Of a DNA stretch of 64,000 nt, positions 37,382-45,307 are shown in pieces. Where the stretch lies: the NCBI GenBank assembly GCA_021809425.1, contig JAKBAA010000003.1:39646-103645 (forward strand), given 5' to 3'. Position numbers and translations under genes: made by a program. The notes below the pieces were generated by a model. That model did not search any database. It saw nothing but the letters and a program-made list of their open reading frames with translations, and was not told the DNA's origin. Origin of the DNA: Actinomycetes bacterium (GTDB lineage: Bacteria; Actinomycetota; Acidimicrobiia; Acidimicrobiales; Bog-793). Within the stretch, counting starts at the first letter, position 1. Every line of letters starts with the position of its first letter.

Positions 37382-37462
37382 GGTTCCTCGCCTTCCGCCG
37401 CCGCCGTTGCCGCCACCGGCCTACTCGCCCGCCGGCGCCCCTCCCAGGGTCGTCCGACCCTT

Positions 37463-37516
37463 CGGCGGCGGCCGCGGGCGCCAGGCCGGGCTGCCCGCCG
37501 CCGGGCTGCCCGAAGG
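37463..37516 (-). terminator. Candidate terminator of the giant surface-protein gene
   Basis: CCTTCGG...CCGAAGG with GCCGCC/GGCGGC inner pairing, immediately behind the stop at 37524. It includes a direct repeat of GCCGGGCTGCCCG. No T tract. Confidence 0.4.
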
Positions 37517-37523
37517 TCTGGGG

Positions 37524-40500
37524 TCAGTGGTTGCCCGGGTCGCCGAACGTCGCCTCGTCGAGCGCCTTGATCGCCTCGAAGAGACCCCGGGGCGAGCCGG
37601 AGGCGAGGGCCTGCTCGGCGCTGGCGACGACCGCCGAGTAGCGGGACCAGTCGCCCGTGCCGTTGGCGAAGTCGAGCAGGGTCGTGAGCAGGTGGAGCTT
37701 CACGTCGCTCGCAAGCCGCCCCTGCAGGCCGCCGGTGAGGTCGCCCGGCGCGAGCAGCCGCTCGGCTGCTGCCAGCGACCCGCTCGGGCCGGACGGCGAG
37801 GCGAGCGCCTGGGCGAGCGGGGGGCTCAGGTAGCTGGCGATCCGGAGGTCGCACGTCAGCTGGGCCGCCGTCAGCTGCAGGTGGTGGTCGCGACCGGAGG
37901 CGGCGCCGGCAGAGGGGTGGGCTGCCAGCCACTGGACCAGGCGGAGCTGGCCCAGCCAGTAGCCGGAACCCTCCGGCGGGGCGCCGAGGGGCGCGGTGAC
38001 GACGACCGGGGTGGTGAGCACGGGCGCTGCAAGGGTGTCGGCGTCGGTGACCGAGGTCGTCACGAGATCAAGGCAGGCGGCTGGGAAGGTGTGCGGGAAG
38101 CCGGTGGCCGAGGCCGAGTACGGGAACCACCCGGTCGCCGGGTCGACCGGCCCGCTCGGCGTGGTGGCGGTGAGGGTCGTCGGGGTGGTGCCGTCGGCCC
38201 AGCTCGTCTGGAAGGTGAGCACCGCCTCGGGTGAGATGTGGAGGGCCGTCGCCATCCAGGTGACCGGGGTGCCGGCGTGGGTGAAGACGGTGCCCGCCGT
38301 GCCGATCTGGCCGCCGCCCACGCTCTGGACGACCGTGGCCTCGGCGGTCGGGGTGAGGGTGGTCCCCTTCGGGGCGACGTCGTCGACGGTGACCGACGTG
38401 CCGGCCGAGGCGGACGTCCCGTCGGCCTCGGCGACCGACACGGCGACCGGCTCGACCGCCGTGGGCGAACCGGAGGGGGCGAGCACCTCGTAGGTGTGGG
38501 TCGCCGAGAAGGTGCCGCCGGGCCCGACGGTGACCGTGCTCGGCGCCGTGGCGTCGCCCCAGGTGATCGTGGCCGTCTCGGTCTCCCCCGGCTCGGGGGC
38601 GGCGAGGGCGCCCCGGAGGGTGACCGGGGTCATCAGGTTGGCCGTCTGAGGGGAGACGGTGAGGGAGGCGACGGCAAGGGGCGTGTCGAGCACGCTCACC
38701 TGGCCGGTGGCCGGGGTGACGCCGGGGACCGAGGCGGAGACGGCGAAGGGGCTGGTGGCGCCTCCGGCGCTCTCGTCGGCGTAGGTGTGGCTGGCCTGGT
38801 ACTGGCCGTTCGAGACCGTCGCCGTCGAGGTGGTGCCGTCACCCCAGGCGAGCTGGACGGTGGTCGCCGAGCTGTTCTCGACATAGCCCGAGGCGGTCAC
38901 GGTGCCGCCCTCGTCGACCCAGGTGCGGTTGAGCGAGAGGGAGATCGACGGCGCCGGCGTGGGTGGGGCCGTGCAGGTGCCCGTGTTCGTCCCGCTGTAG
39001 AGGCCGTCCAGGGTGCCCTGGCTCAGGCTGTGGTTGGTCGTGCTCGTGAGCACCGACCCGAGCGAGGTCGGCGAGGGGCCGGTGAAGGTGACGGAGTGGC
39101 CGAGCGAGCTCACCTCGATGCTCGTCGGGGACTGGGTCCCCTGGGTGTAGCTCACGGTCGTCATGGCACAGGTGATCGAGGTGGGTGCGGCCGGGTCGAC
39201 GGCGTGGATCCGCCGGACCAGCTGGCCCGGGCGGGCCCCGTTCGGCACGGCGAGACCGGCAGAGCCGAGGGTCGTGTTGACCGACGGGTCGGCGAAGAGG
39301 TGGCGAGCAGAGGCGACCACCTCGGAGAAGGGCTGGGTGCAGAGCGGGGTGCCGAAGATGGCCGGGTCCACCGGCCCGGACGGGGTGTTGGAGCACAGCC
39401 CCGGGATGGTGAAGCCCGGGACGATGGTGACGCAGCCGAGGAACCCGCAGGGCCGCCACCCTGGGAAGTTCAGGCCGTCGAGGGCGTCCTGGAAGATGGA
39501 GGTGGTCGGGATGTCGAGCCTTCCGAGGCCCGCCTTGTTGAGGCCGGAGTTGACGCCGTCGATCTTCCCGGCGACGGACTGGTAGACGGAGAGCACCTTC
39601 TGCCAGGTCGGCGGCCCGCTGCTGCCGAGGAATTGGAAGCCGGACCGGATGTCCCCCACCACCTGGTTGGCGCTCCCGGCCACGTAGGTCTGGTACCAGG
39701 CGGAGGTCGCCGTCGTGGCGGTGTCGATGGCCCCCTTGATGTGGGCGCCGGCCGTCTGGAAGGCCTGCTTGACGGTGTTGAACCAGTCGGTGAGGTTGAA
39801 GCCGGGGTTGCTCAGGTCGAGGGACCCGGTGGCGTTGACGCTGCCGCTCAGGCCACCGACGTCGATGGACCCGGCGAGGTGGAGCTTCTGCGTCCCGACG
39901 TCCAAGGTGAGGGTGCCAGACCCCCAGACGGGCGCGTTGGAGCCCTCGGTCTTGTAGAGGACCGGATCGAGCAGCTGCCCGCCGCCGGAGATGTCCACCT
40001 GGACCTCGGAGCTGTCGAGGGTGAAGCTCAGGTTGGTCGGCTGGAAGCTGAGCGGCCCGGCGGACCACCCCGCGAGGTGACCCTCACCGAGGATCCCGCT
40101 CGGGCTGATCGAGAGGAAGACGCTGGCGAGGCAGGAGCTCGAGTCGCTGGAGCACACCGAGCTGCGTGACGGCGGGCTGCAGTCCGACGCCTGGCCGGTC
40201 GGGGCGGTGCCGCCGACGGCGGTGGCGCCCGAGTTGGCGAGGACGAGGTCGCCGGAGAGGTAGATGCCCTGTTGGAGGCAGAGCGCCGTGCTGTCGACCG
40301 ACGAGTAGGAAAGGTAGATGTTCCGGAGGGCCAGCGGCGGGAGCGAGCTGGTCGAGACGTTGCCGCCGCTCACCTCGTTGTACAGGTCGACCAGGTCGGC
40401 CATGGTGACGCCCTGGTGGCTGGCGATCTGGAAGCCGAGCAGGTCGACGAAGGGTGGGCTTGCCGTGACGGCGAGGTCCACGGACACCCCGAGGTCGCTC

Positions 40501-42779
40501 GAGCCGATCGTCACCGCCCCGTGCGCCCCGAGGGTGAGCGAGCCGCCGCCCGCCGAGCTGACGCCGATCTGGAGCGCCAGGTCGTTGATGGTCACGAACG
40601 ATGCCGGCGAGGGCAGGGTCCACCCACTCGTGGCGTTGCCGCCGGTGAGCTGGCCGGTCAGGGTGACCGAGGCGTTGCCGCCCGAGGCCCCGATCGACCC
40701 GGTGACCGAGACGTCCAGGCAGACGTCCCCCTGGGGGAGCGAGCCCTGGAGGCTCTGGGGGCAGGTGGAATTGCCCCCGGTGCCCGGGGCGAACAGCTCG
40801 ATGTCCCCGCCGGCGCCCACCGAGACCTTGCTGCCGGTCTCGGAGATGGAGAAGTGGAGCTTCAGCTGCTGGATCGGCCCGGCCGCGAGCGTGATGGTGG
40901 GGAGGTGCACCGTCAGGCTGGTGGTGGTGCCGCCGAACAGGGGGATCTGGCCGTCGATCACGACCGGGCCGGTCAGCAGGTTCGCGCAGGCGCTCACCGA
41001 CAGCTTGAGGAGCCCGCACAGACCGGTCTTGATGGCGCTCGGCAGCGGGGTGCTCGCCGACAGGCCGACCCCGGCGGACGCGTTCAAGGTGAACGAGCAG
41101 GTCGGGTCCGACGAGCTGCAGAGGACGGGCTGGAAGTAGGCGCGGGTCGGCGCGTCGAGCTGGCTCGACGGGATCGAGAGGTTGGCGGTCGACACCACCA
41201 GGGCGAGGCTCGGCAAGGTGAAGTCCGGGTTGACCGTGGTGCCGAGCAGCTGGCTCAGGGTGAGGGTGGTGGTGGGCCGGGCGGCCACGAGCAGCGAGCC
41301 GCCCGAGCCGAGCTGGGCCCGCACGAGCACGTCGGCGCTGAAGGAGCCCGAGCCGAGCGGGACCGTCGCCGTCCCCTCCACGGCCACGGTCACCGAGCCG
41401 GTGCCGGGGATCTCGAGGGCGAGGTCGAGCCCGGACAGCTGGAGGTCGGGCGTGCCGGACGGGAAGGCCGGCAGCCCGAGATCGCCGGCGAGGGTGGCGG
41501 CGTCCAGGGTGGCCGTCGTCGTGAGCTCGACGCTCAGTCCCGTGCCGGAGCCGAGGCTGGCAGCCACGGTGAAGCTCGACCCGTCGAGCGTGGCCGTGGC
41601 GTCGAGGCTGGCCGCCGTGGTGGCGCCGATCGACCAGCTCACGGTCGTCTGGTCGAGGGTCAGCCAGCTCTGTCCGAACGGCGCCGTGACCGTGCCGAGC
41701 GAGGCGTCGAGGGCGACGGTCACCCCGCCGGCCGCATCGGTGATGGAGAGGTCGGCGGTCACCGGCACCTGGCCCGAGCGGGGAAGCGTCACCTCGGCCG
41801 ACCCGCTGGCGCTCGCCGTCCACGTGCCCGAGCCGCCCTGGATCGAGAGGGTGAGCGAGCCCAGGCTGAGCCAGCTCGGGGTCTGCAGCGTCGGGGTGAA
41901 CGAGGCGGACAGGTCCAGCCCGGCGGTCACCGACGGCGCCGAGGACAGGCTGAAGCTGGCCGACCCGGTGAGCGACCCCTGGAGGGTGATGCCGCTCGGG
42001 CTCACGCCGAGGTCCGAGACGCCGGTCGCCACGGCGCCCGTCGTGGCGAGCACGCCGCGAAGGCTGAGCCCGGACCCGGCGACGGAGAGGTTGCTCCCGA
42101 GGAAGCTGCCGGCCGACGCCGGAAGCGCGGCCGTGTCGAGCGTGGTGCCCGAGGACGACGTGGTGAAGGCGAGGAGGGCGCTCGACAGCTGCACGGCCGG
42201 CCCGGGTGCACCGGCCGAGACGAGGCTCGACAGGCCGACGTTCTGGAAGCCCACGACGACCGAGAAGGTCGGGCTCGTCGCCGTCGCCGACGACCAGCTC
42301 CCGACGACGAGGAGCCCGGCCGACTGGCCGAGCACGCTCGTTGCCCCGGAAGCCCCCTGGAGGGTGAGGGTCGTGCACCCACCGCTCCCGCCGATGGGCT
42401 CGGTCGCCAGGGCGAGCCGGCTGGCGTCGAGCGAGGCGAAGCCGGTCGGACCGATCGGCAGGCTCACCGCGGTGTTGCTCCCGGCGTCGCCCTGGAGGGC
42501 CGACGCGACCTGCGAGCAGGTCATCGTGGCGACGTCGACCAGCGTGGTGCCGCTGGCGGTGGTCCCCGGCCCGGTCACGTCGGCGCTCAGGGTCCCCGTC
42601 GCCTGTGCCCGGCCGGCCAGCAGCACGAGGGCGACGACCAGCGCCCCCACCAGCCCGGCAAGGACGGCGACCACCGAGGCAAGCGGAGCCCGCGGCCGAC
42701 GCCCCTTGGCGAGACCGGACCGCAGCGACGCCGTGGTCCGGGCCGCCGCAGCCCCTTCGGCATCTGCCGAACCGTCCAT
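37524..42779 (-). CDS. Giant secreted/anchored repeat protein with PKD-like domains
   Basis: About 1751 aa. Cytoplasmic start, then a signal-anchor helix (PLASVVAVLAGLVGALVVAL) near residues 33-55 followed by AQA, a possible signal-peptidase site. Residues ~60-1000 are Ser/Thr/Gly-rich beta-structure with recurring strands such as SLTLSIQGGSGTWTASASGS and few charged residues. At ~1300-1600 three PKD-like modules each carry a WGDG/WADG core and HTYAD-type strand (VQLAWGDGTTSTATV; ITWGDATAPSTVTV; SWADGTTPTTLT). The C-terminal ~150 residues are helical. No LPxTG or C-terminal membrane anchor is seen. Probably an extracellular structural or adhesive protein. ATG 42779 is preferred to GTG 42845, which coincides with the predicted transcription start. 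Confidence 0.82.
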   Translation of the reverse strand: MDGSADAEGAAAARTTASLRSGLAKGRRPRAPLASVVAVLAGLVGALVVALVLLAGRAQATGTLSADVTGPGTTASGTTLVDVATMTCSQVASALQGDAGSNTAVSLPIGPTGFASLDASRLALATEPIGGSGGCTTLTLQGASGATSVLGQSAGLLVVGSWSSATATSPTFSVVVGFQNVGLSSLVSAGAPGPAVQLSSALLAFTTSSSGTTLDTAALPASAGSFLGSNLSVAGSGLSLRGVLATTGAVATGVSDLGVSPSGITLQGSLTGSASFSLSSAPSVTAGLDLSASFTPTLQTPSWLSLGSLTLSIQGGSGTWTASASGSAEVTLPRSGQVPVTADLSITDAAGGVTVALDASLGTVTAPFGQSWLTLDQTTVSWSIGATTAASLDATATLDGSSFTVAASLGSGTGLSVELTTTATLDAATLAGDLGLPAFPSGTPDLQLSGLDLALEIPGTGSVTVAVEGTATVPLGSGSFSADVLVRAQLGSGGSLLVAARPTTTLTLSQLLGTTVNPDFTLPSLALVVSTANLSIPSSQLDAPTRAYFQPVLCSSSDPTCSFTLNASAGVGLSASTPLPSAIKTGLCGLLKLSVSACANLLTGPVVIDGQIPLFGGTTTSLTVHLPTITLAAGPIQQLKLHFSISETGSKVSVGAGGDIELFAPGTGGNSTCPQSLQGSLPQGDVCLDVSVTGSIGASGGNASVTLTGQLTGGNATSGWTLPSPASFVTINDLALQIGVSSAGGGSLTLGAHGAVTIGSSDLGVSVDLAVTASPPFVDLLGFQIASHQGVTMADLVDLYNEVSGGNVSTSSLPPLALRNIYLSYSSVDSTALCLQQGIYLSGDLVLANSGATAVGGTAPTGQASDCSPPSRSSVCSSDSSSCLASVFLSISPSGILGEGHLAGWSAGPLSFQPTNLSFTLDSSEVQVDISGGGQLLDPVLYKTEGSNAPVWGSGTLTLDVGTQKLHLAGSIDVGGLSGSVNATGSLDLSNPGFNLTDWFNTVKQAFQTAGAHIKGAIDTATTATSAWYQTYVAGSANQVVGDIRSGFQFLGSSGPPTWQKVLSVYQSVAGKIDGVNSGLNKAGLGRLDIPTTSIFQDALDGLNFPGWRPCGFLGCVTIVPGFTIPGLCSNTPSGPVDPAIFGTPLCTQPFSEVVASARHLFADPSVNTTLGSAGLAVPNGARPGQLVRRIHAVDPAAPTSITCAMTTVSYTQGTQSPTSIEVSSLGHSVTFTGPSPTSLGSVLTSTTNHSLSQGTLDGLYSGTNTGTCTAPPTPAPSISLSLNRTWVDEGGTVTASGYVENSSATTVQLAWGDGTTSTATVSNGQYQASHTYADESAGGATSPFAVSASVPGVTPATGQVSVLDTPLAVASLTVSPQTANLMTPVTLRGALAAPEPGETETATITWGDATAPSTVTVGPGGTFSATHTYEVLAPSGSPTAVEPVAVSVAEADGTSASAGTSVTVDDVAPKGTTLTPTAEATVVQSVGGGQIGTAGTVFTHAGTPVTWMATALHISPEAVLTFQTSWADGTTPTTLTATTPSGPVDPATGWFPYSASATGFPHTFPAACLDLVTTSVTDADTLAAPVLTTPVVVTAPLGAPPEGSGYWLGQLRLVQWLAAHPSAGAASGRDHHLQLTAAQLTCDLRIASYLSPPLAQALASPSGPSGSLAAAERLLAPGDLTGGLQGRLASDVKLHLLTTLLDFANGTGDWSRYSAVVASAEQALASGSPRGLFEAIKALDEATFGDPGNH

Positions 42780-42848
42780 GCCACACGCCCCCCCGAGGAC
42801 TACTTCCGGCGTGCTGCTGCCAGCCTCATCCCATCGAATGCCCACTAA

Positions 42849-42878
42849 GGCATACTGACTGGCAGGTCACGTTGTCAA
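42849..42878 (-). promoter_or_regulatory. Housekeeping-type promoter of the giant surface-protein gene
   Basis: Minus strand: perfect -35 TTGACA (42878-42873), 18-nt spacer, -10-like TATGCC (42854-42849). Transcription would start near 42842, giving a ~62-nt leader before ATG 42779. Unusual in a window otherwise lacking clear TTGACA boxes. Confidence 0.45.
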
Positions 42879-42933
42879 GGCGCCGCCTCGACTGCTGGTC
42901 CCACCCGGTACGGCTGGCGGCAGTCGGACGTGA

Positions 42934-43797
42934 TGCTCCTTCTATGGGGGCCACCGGGGGCGCCGTGCACCGCAGCGCCATCGGCGCGACCAGCATGGCG
43001 ACAACTTCGCCGTCTGCGCCGTGCGCCCCGGCTTGGTGCCCACCACCTCGGGATACGCCATCCGCGTCGAGCACGGCCTGGAGCGTCTCGCCGAGGCGGA
43101 CCTGATCGCCGTGCCCGCCTGGAGTGACCGCGACTGCACCCGACTGGAGCAGTTGGTGGCCGCCCCGCACGAGGCGCTCGGGCGCGGCTCCCGGGTGCTC
43201 GGGATCTGCTCAGGAGCGTTCCTGCTCGCCGCCGCCGGGTTGCTCGACGGGCGCCGCGCCGCCACCCACTGGCGCTATGCCGCCACCCTGGCGGCCCGCT
43301 ATCCCCAGGTGCACGTCGACCCGGGCGTCCTCTACGTGGAGGATGGCCCGGTGGTCACCAGCGCGGGCACCGCGGCCGCCATCGACGCCTGCCTGCACCT
43401 CGTACGTGCCGAGCACGGCGCCGCCGTGGCCAACGCCCTGGCTCGGCGCATGGTGGTCGCACCGCATCGCTCGGGAGGCCAGGCCCCGTTCGTCGAGTCC
43501 CCGGTGCCGGCCAGCTTCGACGACGATCGCCTGGGCAAGGTGCTCGAGTGGGCCGGCCACCACTTGGACCAGCCGCTGAGCGTGCAGCAGCTGGCAGGGC
43601 GGGCGCTCCTGTCCCCACGTACCTTCGCCCGCCGCTTCAAAGCCGCTTCCCGCACCACCCCACACCGCTGGCTGGTAGACCAGCGGCTGCCGCTGGCCGA
43701 GCACCTCCTGGAAGAGACCGACCTGAGCGTCGACGAGATCGCCCGCCGCTGCGGCCTGGGCAGTGCTGACACGCTGCGGGGCTCCGGCGCCGGTCCC
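42934..43797 (+). pseudogene. GlxA-family (DJ-1/PfpI + AraC HTH) regulator, truncated at both ends
   Basis: The open frame encodes a recognisable middle: FAVCAVRPGLVPTTSGYAIR, VLGICSGAFLLAAAGLLDGR (DJ-1/PfpI nucleophile-elbow region), then two AraC helix-turn-helix blocks (QLAGRALLSPRTFARRFKAA; EETDLSVDEIARRCGLGSAD). The first ~40 residues typical of GlxA proteins are missing: upstream in frame is unrelated sequence and then a stop at 42931. After DTLR the frame leaves the family consensus, so the last recognition helix and tail are gone. The tracked ORF continues antisense through hicA/hicB. The HicAB module lies at the 3' breakpoint. Confidence 0.72.
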
Positions 43798-43798
43798 C

Positions 43799-43832
43799 TT
43801 ACGGCAGTGCTCGGATTACGGCAGTGCTCGGA
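43799..43832. repeat. 17-bp direct repeat duplicating the 3' end of hicA
   Basis: TTACGGCAGTGCTCGGA occurs twice in tandem. The copy at 43816-43832 contains the hicA stop codon and last codons; the other lies just outside, at the junction with the glxA remnant. Confidence 0.9.
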
Positions 43833-44040
43833 GCTCATCGCGGTAGATGCCGGCATCCCGCCGGATGCCGAGCAGCGTGCCGCGCTCCAGCTGCCGATGA
43901 AGGGGAACGACGAGCGGGTTCGAGCTGGCGGCATGGCGGAGCACGACATGGCTCCCGCGCTGGCGCACGACCTCCCAGCCCTGTCGGGCCAGCACCCGGA
44001 CCAGCGCGTCGCCCGAGACGACCGGCAGGCGGTCGCTCAC
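43816..44040 (-). CDS. hicA: HicA-family toxin (mRNA interferase)
   Basis: 74 aa, usual length. dsRBD-like fold: VVSGDALVRVLARQGWEVVR, the catalytic-His motif RQRGSHVVLRH, and VPLHRQLERGTLLGIRRDAG matching the HicA C-terminal helix. It would cleave mRNA when freed from HicB. The start overlaps the hicB stop (ATGA, 44037-44040), giving antitoxin-toxin order and coupled translation. All key residues are present, so it is probably active. Confidence 0.9.
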   Translation of the reverse strand: MSDRLPVVSGDALVRVLARQGWEVVRQRGSHVVLRHAASSNPLVVPLHRQLERGTLLGIRRDAGIYRDELRALP

Positions 44041-44261
44041 GCCGGCATGGAGAGCCTCCGGCGGACGACGCCCGCTCCGATGGGCTTGCCCTCTTCACGG
44101 AGGGTCTCCACGTACAGCGCGACCGCCTCCTCGGCGTTCGCGGCCGCCTCGTCGAGGGTGTCACCCTCCGTGTGCAGGCCGGGTAGGTCGGGCGCGTAGA
44201 CGCAATAGCCGCCCTCATCCTGCGGCTCGAAGATCAGCTCGACCTCACGCAGTCCCGCCAT
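44037..44261 (-). CDS. hicB: HicB-family antitoxin (short form)
   Basis: 74 aa from ATG 44261 (GTG 44285 possible). Degenerate RNase H-like fold: VELIFEPQDEGGYCVYAPDL, PGLHTEGDTLDEAAANAEEA, VALYVETLREEGKPI. The C-terminal DNA-binding domain found in many HicB proteins is absent; short HicB forms without it are known, but operator control is then unclear. First gene of the module. No clear promoter or ribosome site was seen. Confidence 0.88.
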   Translation of the reverse strand: MAGLREVELIFEPQDEGGYCVYAPDLPGLHTEGDTLDEAAANAEEAVALYVETLREEGKPIGAGVVRRRLSMPA

Positions 44262-44378
44262 GGCGACATCGTAGGACGGCGCCACTGAGGTGATGATTCC
44301 CTCTGCGTGGTCGGAACATCATCCGCAGTGGCGGCCTCCCTCAGGGGGCCATGTGGGTCTGACCTGCAAAGAAGAAAG

Positions 44379-44451
44379 CAGCCCCAACGGGATTCGAACC
44401 CGTGTCTCCACCTTGAGAGGGTGGTGTCCTAGGCCTCTAGACGATGGGGCC
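44379..44451 (-). tRNA. tRNA-Glu (CTC)
   Basis: 73 nt. Acceptor GGCCCCA/TGGGGCT, D-arm TCGTCTAGAGGCCTAGGA, anticodon loop CCCTCTCAAGG reading CTC, T-arm GGGTTCGAATCCC. CCA is not encoded. Close to gltX, whose product charges it. Confidence 0.95.
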
Positions 44452-44546
44452 GTGCGGCCCGCTGGCGATCGCCTCCCGGGCCGGGTGCCGATCGTAGCGG
44501 ACATGGAACGTCCCGCCGGACGACTCGCTCGGCGGGACGCTGCTCG

Positions 44547-44618
44547 CTCGGGGGGGAGGACTCGAACCCCCAATAACAGGGCCAGAACCTGTCGTGTTGC
44601 CGATTACACCACCCCCGA
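44547..44618 (-). tRNA. tRNA-Gln (CTG)
   Basis: 72 nt. Acceptor TCGGGGG/CCCCCGA, D-arm GTAATCGGCAACAC, anticodon stem-loop ACAGG-TTCTGGC-CCTGT reading CTG, T-arm GGGGGTTCGAGTCCTCC. CCA is not encoded. About 95 nt upstream of tRNA-Glu on the same strand. Confidence 0.95.
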
Positions 44619-44675
44619 ATGGGTGCCGAGGCATCCTAGCAGGCTCGGCCTGGCCCTCTCTGACGCCGGCGACGC

Positions 44676-45305
44676 TCAGTGGTCGGCCCAGGTGGCGTGG
44701 GCGTAGCCGATCACCCGCCCGACCGCCACACCGGTGGCCTGGCGCCAGAGCGGGCCGAGGTCGGACACGCTGATGCTGGTCGAGCCGACGGCCGGCGCCA
44801 CCGACGCCGTCAGCCCGTCGGCCGAGGCGGCGCCGCGGCTGAACAAGGCGTCCATGGCGTCGGTCACCACCACGATGCGGGCCGGCGTCCCGACGACCGC
44901 CGCCACCGCTGCCAGCGTCGCCGTCGGCGTGCTCGTCGACAGCCGCAGCACCTTCGCTCGCGGCACCCCGTGGTCGACCAGCCAGCGCGCTGCCACGGCG
45001 CCGGGCGACGGGTCGCCTGGCGCCGCCGGCAGCCCGGCCACGACCACCCGTGGCGTCGCCTTGCCCGCCACCAGCCGCTCGGCCGTCTCGAGCCGGCCGA
45101 GCAGGTCGGGCGACGGGGCTCCACCCGGCTGGAGCGGCGCCGGCAGGACCACGATCGCCGCCGCCTTGGCGGCACTCACCGCCGCCACCTGCTGGCGGGA
45201 TGCCGTCACCACCTGGACCCCGCTCGCCACCACGTAGCCCACGGCGCTCAGCAGGAGCAGCGACGGCAGCCGCAACGCCCAGCGCAGCGGCGACAGGAAG
45301 AACAT
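44676..45305 (-). CDS. YdcF/SanA-like DUF218 membrane-associated protein
   Basis: 209 aa. One N-terminal membrane helix (LPSLLLLSAVGYVVASGVQV), then a DUF218 Rossmann-like domain: AAIVVLPAPLQPGGAPSPDL, LLGRLETAERLVAGKATPRV, VARWLVDHGVPRAKVLRLST. SanA/YdcF proteins are linked to envelope integrity, with unclear enzymatic activity. ATG 45305 lies 2 nt after the gltX stop, so it is co-transcribed with gltX. Confidence 0.78.
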   Translation of the reverse strand: MFFLSPLRWALRLPSLLLLSAVGYVVASGVQVVTASRQQVAAVSAAKAAAIVVLPAPLQPGGAPSPDLLGRLETAERLVAGKATPRVVVAGLPAAPGDPSPGAVAARWLVDHGVPRAKVLRLSTSTPTATLAAVAAVVGTPARIVVVTDAMDALFSRGAASADGLTASVAPAVGSTSISVSDLGPLWRQATGVAVGRVIGYAHATWADH

Positions 45306-45307
45306 GC

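Noticed and set aside
40272-42848. 858-aa plus-strand ORF and its partners at 38238 and 41182
   Set aside because: Shadows of the giant surface-protein gene, with Gly/Arg or Arg/Pro composition and no motifs.
43799-43832. 17-bp repeat as an attachment site or CRISPR-like array
   Set aside because: Only two tandem copies without spacers, and one copy is simply the hicA 3' end.
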